The position numbers and the translations under genes were made by a program. Under the pieces are notes generated by a model. It worked only from the letters and a program-made list of their open reading frames with translations. It was not told where the DNA came from and did not search any database. Positions 47,808 to 56,785 of a DNA stretch of 64,000 bases are shown in pieces. Position 1 is the first letter of the stretch, and each line of letters opens with the position of its first letter. The DNA is taken from positions 305,039 to 369,038 of the forward strand of contig NZ_LJJE01000092.1 in the NCBI RefSeq assembly GCF_001854765.1, read 5' to 3'. The stretch is from Vibrio sonorensis (lineage in GTDB: Bacteria > Pseudomonadota > Gammaproteobacteria > Enterobacterales > Vibrionaceae).

Positions 47808-49054
47808 TACCTCAATCGGTAAAAATCGCTTTTTTAAATCTCAGTCGAAATGGCCGTCGGAGCGCACTCTCTATTGCCATCGTAGCCATTGCTGTATTTG
47901 CGCTGACCAGCGCAGGTGGATTTGGTTTGTATACCTACCAATCGCTAGAAGAATCGACAGCTCGCGATGTTGGCCACTTAACGCTTCACAAACATGGTTA
48001 CTTCGAACAAGACGAAGAGATGCCGCTCTCGAACGGTCTAGCTGATGCAGAGCAAATTGTTCGCAAACTGATCTCTTTAAAAGAAGTTCGTGGTGTTCAG
48101 CCCAAAATTGAGTTCAACGGTCTTATCTCAAACGGAAGTAAATCGACCATTTTTATGGGCAAAGGGGTCAACGACCGCGAATTTGATATGAAAGGGCCGT
48201 TTTTAGATGTAAGAGAAGGCAAAACGCTCTCTAGTACAAGCAGTACTAGGTACAATCCAGATGAACCAGAAGTCATGTTAGCTAAAGATTTGGCGAAAAA
48301 CTTGAACGTTACGATTGGCGACTGGATCACGATTTTAGCGACCACGAGCGAGGGCGCGTTAAACGCTCTGGACTTCAAAGTGAGAGGCATCTATTCGACG
48401 GGAATGCCTGAGCTTGATAAACGCGAACTCTATCTTCATATCGACTCGGCAAAAGAGATGTTGGTTAGCGATAAAGTCAGCACTTTGTCGGTATTCTTGC
48501 TAGATACGGATCAGACGGAATCGATGACTGCAAAGGTGCGAAGTCTATTAGAACAAATGGGTTTAGCAGAAGTGGTTGAGGTAACACCTTGGCAAGAGCG
48601 CGCTTTCTACTACGAAAAGGTAAAAGATCTCTACAACCGCATCTTTGGAATTTTGGGTCTAGTGATGGGTTTGGTGGTGTTTGTTTCTCTATTTAACACC
48701 TTAACGATGTCTGTGACTGAGCGCACCAGAGAAATAGGCACCTTATCGGCATTGGGCACTTACCCTAATGAAATCATTGCTGGCTTTGTGCGCGAATCTA
48801 GCCTAATGGCCTTGATAGGGGCTGTGATTGGCGGTGTGCTAACGGCATTAACCAGCGTGGCATTAATGGTGTTCGATGTTCAAATGCCACCTCCTCCAGG
48901 AAGTACTGAAGGGTATCCACTAAATATCTACTTCTCACCAGAACTGTTTATGTACACCACATTCGGCGTGGTCTTAATTTGCCTACTTGCCGGCTGGTTT
49001 TCAGCGCGCAAAGGGGTGAACAAACCAATTACAGAGGCACTGATTTATGTTTAA
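47795..49054 (+). CDS. ABC transporter permease of the LolC/LolE-MacB (FtsX-like) type
   Basis: 419 residues: an N-terminal helix after 'IAFLNLSRNGRRSALSIAIV', a large periplasmic MacB-core domain (residues about 50-270), then three helices of the FtsX domain with 'GLVMGLVVFVSLFNTLTMSV' and 'TERTREIGTLSALGTYPNEI', a family hallmark. One permease gene implies a homodimer, unlike LolCE. These systems move lipoproteins or other substrates by periplasmic motion rather than across the membrane. It overlaps the LolA-like gene by 8 bp. Confidence 0.93.
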   Translation: MGKLIPQSVKIAFLNLSRNGRRSALSIAIVAIAVFALTSAGGFGLYTYQSLEESTARDVGHLTLHKHGYFEQDEEMPLSNGLADAEQIVRKLISLKEVRGVQPKIEFNGLISNGSKSTIFMGKGVNDREFDMKGPFLDVREGKTLSSTSSTRYNPDEPEVMLAKDLAKNLNVTIGDWITILATTSEGALNALDFKVRGIYSTGMPELDKRELYLHIDSAKEMLVSDKVSTLSVFLLDTDQTESMTAKVRSLLEQMGLAEVVEVTPWQERAFYYEKVKDLYNRIFGILGLVMGLVVFVSLFNTLTMSVTERTREIGTLSALGTYPNEIIAGFVRESSLMALIGAVIGGVLTALTSVALMVFDVQMPPPPGSTEGYPLNIYFSPELFMYTTFGVVLICLLAGWFSARKGVNKPITEALIYV

Positions 49055-49793
49055 AACACTTCTAATTTGGGCAGCAAGTGCAACACTTTCTTTCGCTTAC
49101 GCTGCCAATGTTGAGCAGATGCTATTCAACGCCGATCAATTTAGGTTGGGGGAAGACACGGCAAAAGTGGTTTCTACCGTCAAGCTCTTTGAAAATGGCG
49201 AGCTTGAAAAGTCCAATGAATACCATGTTTATACCCGTGAAAACCGCGAGTCTTTAGTGTTGTTTAAGTCTAAAACCGAAGCAGGACAAAAAATGTTGAT
49301 GTTGGGCGACAACTATTGGCTAGTTATGCCCAAGAGCCGCCGTCCAATCCGTATCACGCCAATGCAGAAGCTGCTGGGAGAAGCCTCAGTGGGTGACATC
49401 TCTACACTGACTTGGAGTGAAGACTACAATGGTACTTTTATTGCTGAAACGGCAATCAGCGTAGGCAGTCAAACGGTTTTAACCAATCAATTAGAATTGA
49501 AAGCGAAAACCAGTGGTGCCAGCTATCAAACCATTACTTTGTGGTTAGATAGGAACAATGACTTTCCGGTTAAAGCGGATCTTTATTTGCGCTCTGGGAA
49601 GCTTGCTAAACAGGCGGTATTTACCTCTGGTCTGCGCAACAATCAAACTCATGTGATTGCGATGACACTGTTAGATCAGATCCAGCCAGCGAAGAAAACC
49701 GTGATTGAGTATCAGAGTGTTGAGGCGTATAAACTGGACGACAAGTTTTACAACCCTTCGTACCTAACTCGAAACAGTGAGTTAGGTCTATGA
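49047..49793 (+). CDS. LolA-like outer-membrane lipoprotein-sorting protein
   Basis: 248 residues with a signal peptide ('LLIWAASATLSFAYA'). The mature domain looks like the LolA/LolB-type half-barrel (PF17131-like): 'HVYTRENRESLVLFKSKTEA', 'GQKMLMLGDNYWLVMPKSRR', 'RITPMQKLLGEASVGDIS', and 'SYQTITLWLDRNNDFPVKAD'. Proteins of this kind carry hydrophobic cargo across the periplasm next to MMPL or ABC transporters. It shares ATGA with the next gene. Cargo is unknown. Confidence 0.87.
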   Translation: MFKTLLIWAASATLSFAYAANVEQMLFNADQFRLGEDTAKVVSTVKLFENGELEKSNEYHVYTRENRESLVLFKSKTEAGQKMLMLGDNYWLVMPKSRRPIRITPMQKLLGEASVGDISTLTWSEDYNGTFIAETAISVGSQTVLTNQLELKAKTSGASYQTITLWLDRNNDFPVKADLYLRSGKLAKQAVFTSGLRNNQTHVIAMTLLDQIQPAKKTVIEYQSVEAYKLDDKFYNPSYLTRNSELGL

Positions 49794-51052
49794 AACGCTT
49801 GCTCCCTTTACTGTTAGTCACGACCACAGGACTTAGTGCTAATGAGTTGTCTACCAATTGGGATATGACACTTAGCGCGAGTCATCAAACTTATCGCTCG
49901 TCACCGTGGAGTGGCGAGCCAGTTGAGTCGGAGTCACAATCGCTGGACGCCGTGATCGATGTAGAAGTTAACTGGAAGGAGTGGACGGCGTTAATCGCAG
50001 CCAAAGGTGAAAACCTTATCAGCAATAAGTATGGTGCAGAGTACAAAGGGGAGCTGGTAATTCAGGAGTTGTTTTATCAGAATTGGCTAGACATTGGTGA
50101 TTACTCAATTGATTACACCATTGGTAAGGTGCGTTTAGATTGGGGTGTTGGCTACGGTTATCGCCCTTTAGATATCTTTAAACCTTATCGCCGAAATCCC
50201 GTTGGCGTACAAGTAGAAGAGGGGGCGGGAACTCTTCTCGCTTCATACTTCTCAGCCGACGCGGAGTGGAGTGTGGTTTACACAGATTCAAGCTGGGTAG
50301 ATCAGCAAGCGAGTGAGCTTTCGCAAGCAACTCAACAGCAAGGCATCGGCTTAAGACGCTACGCCTTGATGGGAGACTACGAATGGCAATGGGTCGCCTA
50401 TTACGACGATGTACGACATGGGCTTGTTGGTAGCACCTTAGTTGGGGTACTTGGTAGCACAACCGCTTTTCATCTTTCTGGTTTGTATCAGCGCCACTAT
50501 CAAGCGTTTGAAATTCAAGACAGTTATTCTCCTGTTAGTCTGCAACAGAGCGACCACGGCTACCAAGCGCTAGCTGGTGTAAACTGGTCTAGTGCGTCTG
50601 GGCAAACGGTAATTGCAGAATACTGGTTTGACAGTCGCAGTTGGGACAAGAATGACTGGGATAAGGCAAGGCAACGTGCTCAGACCCTAAGAACGTCGCC
50701 AGTGACTAGCCGGTTGGCAAGCTCCTATGCGAGAGGTTACGGAAATTACAATCTTGTTCAGCATAACTTGTTGGTCCATTGGACCTTGGATAGCAGTGCA
50801 TGGAGTCAATGGGACTGGAGTAAGTCTTACCTTTGGTTATCGGATGTAACCCCTACCCTAGATGTGATGATTTCCCCGCAGGATGGCGGAGTGTCTGTCA
50901 CTCAATGGTTAAAATACAACAGTTACGACAGTGGTGATGCATCGTTAGAAATGGAAGTTGCAGCACGATTTTACGGCGGAAACTCAGAATCTGCTTACTC
51001 AAGCATTGGAGATAAGTATATGATTCTTTTTAATATAAAAGGAAAATTCTGA
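49790..51052 (+). CDS. Outer-membrane beta-barrel protein of unknown function
   Basis: 420 residues. The signal peptide is followed by alternating polar and aromatic strands throughout ('LSASHQTYRSSPWSGE', 'VEVNWKEWTALIAAKGEN', 'YTIGKVRLDWGVGYGYRPLD'), and the protein ends 'ILFNIKGKF' with the C-terminal Phe of BAM substrates. No named family is certain; the role resembles that of the DUF1302 barrel beside MMPL/DUF1329 genes. It is coupled to the LolA-like gene before it (ATGA) and touches the sensor gene after it. Confidence 0.82.
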   Translation: MKRLLPLLLVTTTGLSANELSTNWDMTLSASHQTYRSSPWSGEPVESESQSLDAVIDVEVNWKEWTALIAAKGENLISNKYGAEYKGELVIQELFYQNWLDIGDYSIDYTIGKVRLDWGVGYGYRPLDIFKPYRRNPVGVQVEEGAGTLLASYFSADAEWSVVYTDSSWVDQQASELSQATQQQGIGLRRYALMGDYEWQWVAYYDDVRHGLVGSTLVGVLGSTTAFHLSGLYQRHYQAFEIQDSYSPVSLQQSDHGYQALAGVNWSSASGQTVIAEYWFDSRSWDKNDWDKARQRAQTLRTSPVTSRLASSYARGYGNYNLVQHNLLVHWTLDSSAWSQWDWSKSYLWLSDVTPTLDVMISPQDGGVSVTQWLKYNSYDSGDASLEMEVAARFYGGNSESAYSSIGDKYMILFNIKGKF

Positions 51053-52110
51053 TGGAACCTTTAAATAGAAGTTTGAAAGTCGCGGGCAGAAGCCTGTTCT
51101 TTACTACCATTTTCTGCTTAATCATTTCAGTGATCACCAAAATGATTTGGAGTGGAGCTTGGTTTCATCACATTGTGATCAGTTTAGGGTACGGCTACAG
51201 CGCTGTTGCATCTGCGCACCTGTTGATGTTGTGCTTCCCCAATATCACGTTGAGGCAACTCAATTTACTTTCCGTAGCGGGGGCTATGACGTTAGGGACG
51301 GGGAATGCGTATTTTTGGCTAAACCGCTTTGATCAGTTTAATGGATTTTCAGATCTTCAATCCGTGATAATCTTGGGTTTCATATTTACGTTAGCGTGCT
51401 TTTTTTACTTTTATGCTCACGAGCAAAAATTAGTAGCAGAAAAACAGCTCGAAGTGTCGAAGCGCAAACAGGCTGACCAAGAAAAAACACTGCTTCTAAG
51501 CAAGTTAAACCAACTACAGAGTCAAATTGAACCACACTTCTTGTTTAATACACTAGCCAACATAAGCGTATTGATCGAAACCGATCCCGACTCAGCAAAA
51601 AAGATGCTGCAAAAGCTGACAGACCTACTGCGTGCCACGCTGAACAAAAGTCGTTCCAATTTGGTGACGCTGCAAGACGAACTCGATTTGGTCGAGGCTT
51701 ATCTGGGCATCCAACAAGTGAGATTAAGCGAACGACTTAGTTATCAAATCGATACCGATGTAGATAATACCGACGTTATGTTACCACCACTGCTGCTTCA
51801 GCCGCTGGTGGAGAATGCCGTTCAGCACGGCGTAGAGCCAAGTGCGAAACCCGGGCATATTAGTGTTTCCGTAAAAGGTGATGAGCAGGCGTTGCAAATT
51901 GTAGTAGCAGACACTGGGGTTGGGTTTAATTGCGCCTATTCGACAAAGGGAAATGGTGTGGCGTTAGACAACATTCGCCAACGATTAAAAACCCTATTTG
52001 ATGGACAAGCAGAGTTAGAGCTAAAAGAGGGATGTGGCACTGGAGTAGTCAGTGAAATTACCATTAATGCACAAGCGCTGAAAACACTAAAAACTAACAA
52101 TGGAATGTAG
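51052..52110 (+). CDS. LytS-type sensor histidine kinase
   Basis: 352 residues. Four membrane helices fill the first 130 residues, then a short coiled coil, then the His_kinase domain with the phospho-acceptor in 'QSQIEPHFLFNTLANISVLI' and a HATPase with 'LLLQPLVENAVQHGVEP' and 'VADTGVGFN'. No extra sensor domain exists, so sensing is probably in the membrane or via partner proteins of the operon. It partners with the LytTR regulator 2 bp downstream. Confidence 0.94.
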   Translation: MEPLNRSLKVAGRSLFFTTIFCLIISVITKMIWSGAWFHHIVISLGYGYSAVASAHLLMLCFPNITLRQLNLLSVAGAMTLGTGNAYFWLNRFDQFNGFSDLQSVIILGFIFTLACFFYFYAHEQKLVAEKQLEVSKRKQADQEKTLLLSKLNQLQSQIEPHFLFNTLANISVLIETDPDSAKKMLQKLTDLLRATLNKSRSNLVTLQDELDLVEAYLGIQQVRLSERLSYQIDTDVDNTDVMLPPLLLQPLVENAVQHGVEPSAKPGHISVSVKGDEQALQIVVADTGVGFNCAYSTKGNGVALDNIRQRLKTLFDGQAELELKEGCGTGVVSEITINAQALKTLKTNNGM

Positions 52111-52111
52111 T

Positions 52112-52891
52112 ATGAAACGAGTAACCGCTATTATTGCCGATGATGAACCCTTGTTGCGTCATCACTTAAACAAGCAGTTGGCCGATGCTTGGCCTGAGCT
52201 TGAGGTTGTTGGATTAGCGGGAAATGGCGGGCAAGCCTTGGCAATGATCACCTGCGAAGAGCCAGACATTGCTTTTCTCGATATTCGAATGCCGGAGCTC
52301 GACGGTATGTCGCTTGCCACTGAGTTGCAAAAGCTTCCTAACCCACCTCTGATTGTCTTTATCACTGCGTTTGATGAATATGCGGTGAAGGCTTTTGAAA
52401 ACAACGCAATAGACTATTTGCTTAAACCCCTTTCCGACAAGCGTTTGGACGCGTGCATTGCGAAAATTAAAAGCCGTCTAGATCAAACAGAAGAAAACAC
52501 CGACCTCGGCAAATTGCTTGAAACGTTAAATCAGGTTAATTCAAGTAAAGCCCCTGAGTACCTTAAGTGGATACGAGTCAGCAAGGGTGACGATATTCTT
52601 TTGGTCTCTGTTGACGATGTGCTTTACTTCAAGGCAGAGGACAAATACGTCTCTTTGTTTAAATCCGGAATTCACGGTAAAGAAGAGTTTCTTCTTCGCA
52701 CGTCACTCAAGGATTTGATGACTCAACTGGATCCTGAGCAATTCTGGCAGATACACCGTTCAACGTTAGTGAATGTCTCTGCCATCTCTAAAGTGAAAAA
52801 AGAGCTCACCGGCAAAATGTCTTTGATTATCGGAGAAGAAAAGCTACCTATAAGCCGAGCAATGCAATCCAAGTTTAACCATCACTGGTAA
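52112..52891 (+). CDS. LytTR-family response regulator
   Basis: 259 residues from ATG 52112. Receiver: 'AIIADDEPLLRHHL', phospho-acceptor in 'DIAFLDIRMPELDG', and 'FITAFDEYAVKAFENNAIDY'. The LytTR domain has 'VDDVLYFKAEDKYVSLF', 'LRTSLKDLMTQLDPEQFWQI' and 'HRSTLVNVSAISKVKK'. It would bind direct repeats in DNA; a candidate pair lies in front of the operon. Its 3' end overlaps the convergent EAL gene by 10 bp. Confidence 0.95.
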   Translation: MKRVTAIIADDEPLLRHHLNKQLADAWPELEVVGLAGNGGQALAMITCEEPDIAFLDIRMPELDGMSLATELQKLPNPPLIVFITAFDEYAVKAFENNAIDYLLKPLSDKRLDACIAKIKSRLDQTEENTDLGKLLETLNQVNSSKAPEYLKWIRVSKGDDILLVSVDDVLYFKAEDKYVSLFKSGIHGKEEFLLRTSLKDLMTQLDPEQFWQIHRSTLVNVSAISKVKKELTGKMSLIIGEEKLPISRAMQSKFNHHW

Positions 52892-54438
52892 ACTCTTACT
52901 TGCTCTAACTGAGGCGCTACCAAGTTGTTGCCCAGTTTGAGCAACTCTTCCGGTTTGACGGGGTAAGAGTAGTAGAAGCCTTGGATGTATTTTACTCCTA
53001 GCTTTTTCAGTTGAACAAGCTGCTCTTCGGTTTCTACGCCTTCAGCTATGATCTTCATTCCCAGTTCTTTGCCTAGCTGTATCATTGATGCGAGTACCGG
53101 CGTGATTGAGGCGTCTGAATGTAGCGCCTTGATAAATACTTTGTCTATTTTCATCACATGAAACGAGTGCAAACGAATAAAGTTTAATCCTGAATAGCCA
53201 GTTCCGAAGTCGTCAATGGCAATTTTGAACCCCAAATCATTAAGCTCCCTTAACGCTCTTAATGCGGTATCCAGTTGACGCGGAGAGAAGTGAATATCTT
53301 CGGTGATTTCCAACAAGAGCTGTTTAACCACGGTCGGGTGTTTAAAAGCATAGCCGCGGAGGTAGTCCATAAACTCAGGAGAAAGCACGAGGGAACGGCT
53401 TAGGTTAATACTGATATACTTCCCTTTTATCTGCGCTTGGTTGATGTAAATAAACTCAGTGACTTTCTGGATAGTTCTTTCAGTGATCTGATCAATTACC
53501 CCCAGTTTTTCAGCCAATGGAATAAAAATCTCAGGAGAGATTTGACCTTGAGTAGGGTGATTCCACCTGACCAAAGCTTCACTTCCGGCAAGTGCATGAG
53601 TATCTGAATCTATGATGGGTTGCAGGTAGAGATCAATTTGGTCTTGCTCAATAGCACTCAACAAAGAGAACTCCATCGATCGCTTTGCAAGAGTCTTATA
53701 CCGCACTAACAAGTAAAACAGCGAGAGTAAGCTAGCGAGAATAATGGTTTGCCAAATATTATTAGTGGCATAGTGTTGGTAGGTTGCTGCGTTTAAATAC
53801 AGAGTTACTGCTATAGGATAGTTTTCAGAGGTGAATGCCTGCTGGGAAAACCCGCTTTGGTCGGTGCCAGCTTCTGTTGCGATGACCCGATTGAGTACTT
53901 CAATTTTGTACCCGTAGTGACGCTCTGTGAGAGCAGGGACAATTAAGTCGACAAATTGTTGAATAGGAAGCGTCGCATACGCACCGGAGTCGTTTCCATT
54001 TTGCGCAAAGATACTCAGTGCTTGAATTTTTTGTGCGGGATGTGCCAGTGAAACCGTACTTAGCCCAGTGGAGTCTTGCAGACGTTGGTGTAAATCTTTT
54101 GGAATTGCTCTAGGGGTGTTATCACCATTACTACTGCAATAGACACGACCGTTTTTAAACAGCCCGACTTCTTTGACCATATGAGAATCAAAGATAAATG
54201 AACGCAAACCAGTGACATCTAGGGGACTACATTGATTGGAATATTGAGTCTCTAGCCTTAATAGGTCTTTGGATTTTTGTGTTAGGTAAGTTTCCAAAGT
54301 TTGGACCGATGATTGGCCGTGACGTTGAACGCTTTTCTCAGTAAAAAAGATATTGGCGACAAAAGAGAGCACAAACACGGCTGAGAAAATCAACACAACG
54401 GGAAGCAAGTTTGGCAAATAGCCAAAAGCTTCATTCAT
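52882..54438 (-). CDS. CSS-motif membrane c-di-GMP phosphodiesterase (EAL domain)
   Basis: 518 residues from ATG 54438, preceded by AGAAGG; the frame stays open to 54525. Two membrane helices flank a periplasmic CSS domain with conserved Cys ('YSNQCSPLDVTGLRSF' and 'GRVYCSSNGDN'), which responds to disulfide state in the PdeB/PdeC/PdeD relatives of E. coli. The EAL domain is complete: 'GSEALVRWNHP', 'SINLSRS', 'LLEITEDI', 'AIDDFGTGYSGL', 'MKIDKVF', 'IIAEGVETEEQ'. It degrades c-di-GMP. It converges on the LytTR operon and is monocistronic. Confidence 0.93.
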   Translation of the reverse strand: MNEAFGYLPNLLPVVLIFSAVFVLSFVANIFFTEKSVQRHGQSSVQTLETYLTQKSKDLLRLETQYSNQCSPLDVTGLRSFIFDSHMVKEVGLFKNGRVYCSSNGDNTPRAIPKDLHQRLQDSTGLSTVSLAHPAQKIQALSIFAQNGNDSGAYATLPIQQFVDLIVPALTERHYGYKIEVLNRVIATEAGTDQSGFSQQAFTSENYPIAVTLYLNAATYQHYATNNIWQTIILASLLSLFYLLVRYKTLAKRSMEFSLLSAIEQDQIDLYLQPIIDSDTHALAGSEALVRWNHPTQGQISPEIFIPLAEKLGVIDQITERTIQKVTEFIYINQAQIKGKYISINLSRSLVLSPEFMDYLRGYAFKHPTVVKQLLLEITEDIHFSPRQLDTALRALRELNDLGFKIAIDDFGTGYSGLNFIRLHSFHVMKIDKVFIKALHSDASITPVLASMIQLGKELGMKIIAEGVETEEQLVQLKKLGVKYIQGFYYSYPVKPEELLKLGNNLVAPQLEQVRVYQ

Positions 54439-54687
54439 TGAAGGAAACCTTCTACTCACTCTATTCATTGCATTCAACATATCGTTAGCCAACGCGGATC
54501 TGAACACTATAGGCAGATCCCTCAAAAATTCTTGCTTTTCATTAGGTTGTTAGAAAACAGTCACGATATCTGTTTTATTTGCAAAATAAAGTCTCAAAAA
54601 TGAGACGTCTCGTATATGAGACAAACTTGGAAGAGATAGTAGTTGCTTGTGTTGAAGTGTTGGTAACAGTTTGTTTTAGAGAGTAAA

Positions 54688-54704
54688 AGCCCGCAGTGCG
54701 GGCT
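54688..54704 (-). terminator. Terminator of the TetR gene
   Basis: AGCCCGC-AGT-GCGGGCT is a perfect 7-bp stem; on the minus strand it is followed by TTTTA. Confidence 0.7.
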
Positions 54705-54708
54705 GAGA

Positions 54709-55320
54709 TTATTCACCGTTTTGATATCTAGCAACAAAGGATTCGGCGGCGGACTCAACAGCAAGTCTGACCGCTGGTTCAGTGGGAGGGGGAAGGTGAC
54801 CTAATAGCTGAGGCCAAAACACAACGGCTTTTATGCTGCCGATGTATTGCTCGATAGCGAGTGCCACATCATCAACGGTGAGTACCCCAGCTTCTATGCC
54901 TTCTTGAACCCAACATTTCAGTCCGTATGAGTCTTCAATACTTGCAAACCTCGCCATCAAAACTTTCGAGCTCTCAGGGCATTTCATGCACTCGGTCATT
55001 ACCAAGCGGGCCATCATCTGAAAATCGCTTGTCGTCATATAAGCCATTTGGCGAACCGTAAAAGCCACCAACTGCTCTAGCACTGACACAGAAGGTTCAA
55101 ATTGAAGTCTACATTGGTCATCAAAGCGACATATTAGCTTGTCTACAATGACTTCAAACAGGGCTTCTTTGTTTGGGTAGTACTTGTAGAGTGTGCGTTT
55201 GGATACGCCTGCTTGTTTGGAAATACCTTCCATGCTCGCTTGCTCGAAGCCTTTTTGAGAAAAAACTTCTATGGCAGAACGGATGATATCTTCTTGTTTT
55301 ATATCACTTACTTTAACCAT
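54709..55320 (-). CDS. TetR/AcrR-family repressor
   Basis: 203 residues. The DNA-binding domain reads 'SAIEVFSQKGFEQASMEGIS' then 'KQAGVSKRTLYKYYPNKEAL', textbook TetR. The C-terminal domain resembles the AefR-like group that controls efflux or fatty-acid genes. It is divergent from a metallo-hydrolase gene across two operator-like sites placed in mirror image. Confidence 0.93.
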   Translation of the reverse strand: MVKVSDIKQEDIIRSAIEVFSQKGFEQASMEGISKQAGVSKRTLYKYYPNKEALFEVIVDKLICRFDDQCRLQFEPSVSVLEQLVAFTVRQMAYMTTSDFQMMARLVMTECMKCPESSKVLMARFASIEDSYGLKCWVQEGIEAGVLTVDDVALAIEQYIGSIKAVVFWPQLLGHLPPPTEPAVRLAVESAAESFVARYQNGE

Positions 55321-55343
55321 TTAAATGTCCGTTAGATAGAAAA

Positions 55344-55361
55344 GTAAACGATGGTGTTTAC
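55344..55361. promoter_or_regulatory. TetR operator 1, 18-bp palindromic site
   Basis: GTAAAC-GATGGT-GTTTAC has perfect 6-bp arms, 24 bp upstream of the TetR start codon. Confidence 0.8.
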
Positions 55362-55383
55362 TTTTGGTTCTATTATTACTAAA

Positions 55384-55401
55384 GTATACACCATCGTTTA
55401 C
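55384..55401. promoter_or_regulatory. TetR operator 2, mirror copy
   Basis: GTATAC-ACCATC-GTTTAC is the reverse complement of operator 1 except for one base. Together with flanking bases the two sites form an inverted repeat with 18-bp perfect outer arms. Confidence 0.8.
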
Positions 55402-55423
55402 TTTTCTGGATAGCACATAGGTC

Positions 55424-56590
55424 ATGAAAATGAGTAATACTCTAAAAGCTTCAATCCTCTCTGTTGTGGGAGTCATGGGTGCCCACCAATGGTCGAGAGC
55501 CGATACCGGCAATGAACTAACGAAAAGTGAAGCGATACGGCAAGAACGGATCGCTCAATCTGAACAGTTTTCCGGCAATAAAGCGATCACCAGAATGCCA
55601 AGTGTTGATACCAATGAAAGCATGACAACCGTGTTGTGGAAGTTTGTATCACAACGAGGTGAACTGAAACCTTCCAAGCCTTTACCATATCAGCCAATCA
55701 ACCCAGTTGCGTTAGAGCAGCGCTCTGAGGCTCTAAGGGTGACGTGGCTCGGGCATTCAAGCCTGTTTGTTGAAATGGCCAATAAACGATTGTTGATTGA
55801 TCCCGTTTTTGAATATGCGTCTCCTTGGATCGCTCAAAGACTGTTTTTGAGAAATGTGTCCGCGCCAATTGCCCGAGAAGATTTGCCATTACCAGATGCT
55901 ATTGTGATTTCGCATGACCATTATGACCACCTTGAAGAGAGCACTGCTCGCTATTTCGCGGCGAAAGGCGTTGAGTTTTACGTTCCACTAGGCGTTGGTC
56001 GCCACCTTGAAAACTGGGGCGTGGCCCCGCAACAGATAAAAGAGTTTGATTGGTGGGAGTCGGCGAATGTCGACGGTGTAGAACTAACGGCCACACCAGC
56101 TAATCACAACTCTGGCCGAAAAGGTTTTGACGCCAATACTACGCTTTGGTGTTCTTGGGTTATTCGCAGTGATAAGCACAGCGTGTTTTACAGTGGTGAC
56201 ACCGCTTATGACACTCACTTTAAGCAAATCGGTGATAAGTTTGGTTCCTTTGACTTGGCCTTTATTGAAGTGGCGGCCAATGTTAAAGAAGGCAAAGGTT
56301 ATCCAGTAGAAAATTGGGGACATATGCAAGCAAAACACACCATGCAGGCTTATGTTGATCTAAACGCTGATATGTTGTTTCCCGTACATTGGTCGACATA
56401 CGAGCTGTTTGCTCACCGCTGGGATGAACCTATCAACGATTTGATTGCTGAATCAGAGAAAACAGGCGCTCATTTAGTCACTCCAATGGTGGGAGAAACC
56501 ATTGACTATAAAAATGATATTAACACGACATTTTGGTGGAAAACGCCAGAGATAAAACTGGCATCAGCTCAGCTTGGTTACCAGAATTAG
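55424..56590 (+). CDS. Metallo-beta-lactamase-fold hydrolase (NAPE-PLD/UlaG-like), exported or membrane-anchored
   Basis: 388 residues with an N-terminal hydrophobic segment ('LKASILSVVGVMGA'). The core has 'VTWLGHSSLFVEMANKRLLI', the metal site 'VISHDHYDHLEESTARYFAA', later 'ATPANHNSGRKGFD', 'VFYSGDTAYDTHF' and 'MLFPVHWSTYELFAHRWDEP'. This order fits the N-acyl-phosphatidylethanolamine phospholipase-like branch. The substrate may be a phospholipid or a lactone; this is inference. TetR regulation through two close operators suggests an inducer such as a lipid or toxic compound. Confidence 0.88.
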   Translation: MKMSNTLKASILSVVGVMGAHQWSRADTGNELTKSEAIRQERIAQSEQFSGNKAITRMPSVDTNESMTTVLWKFVSQRGELKPSKPLPYQPINPVALEQRSEALRVTWLGHSSLFVEMANKRLLIDPVFEYASPWIAQRLFLRNVSAPIAREDLPLPDAIVISHDHYDHLEESTARYFAAKGVEFYVPLGVGRHLENWGVAPQQIKEFDWWESANVDGVELTATPANHNSGRKGFDANTTLWCSWVIRSDKHSVFYSGDTAYDTHFKQIGDKFGSFDLAFIEVAANVKEGKGYPVENWGHMQAKHTMQAYVDLNADMLFPVHWSTYELFAHRWDEPINDLIAESEKTGAHLVTPMVGETIDYKNDINTTFWWKTPEIKLASAQLGYQN

Positions 56591-56642
56591 AGTTTAAATC
56601 GGCATATAAATTAGAACGTTATACTCAATAACATATAAAAAT

Positions 56643-56684
56643 GCCCCGCTTAGCCTTGTGAAAGGAAGCGGGGCTATCTTTTCT
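56643..56684 (+). terminator. Terminator after the metallo-hydrolase
   Basis: GCCCCGCTT pairs with AAGCGGGGC across a 14-base loop, followed by TATCTTTTC. Confidence 0.7.
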
Positions 56685-56785
56685 ATATTAAATTCGTATA
56701 CTGACAAAAAAGAGAAAATATTTGAACTCCATCACATCCCCAGTGGTATCGGAGTGTCGTCAATGTCAGTAAGGAGTGGTTTAAG

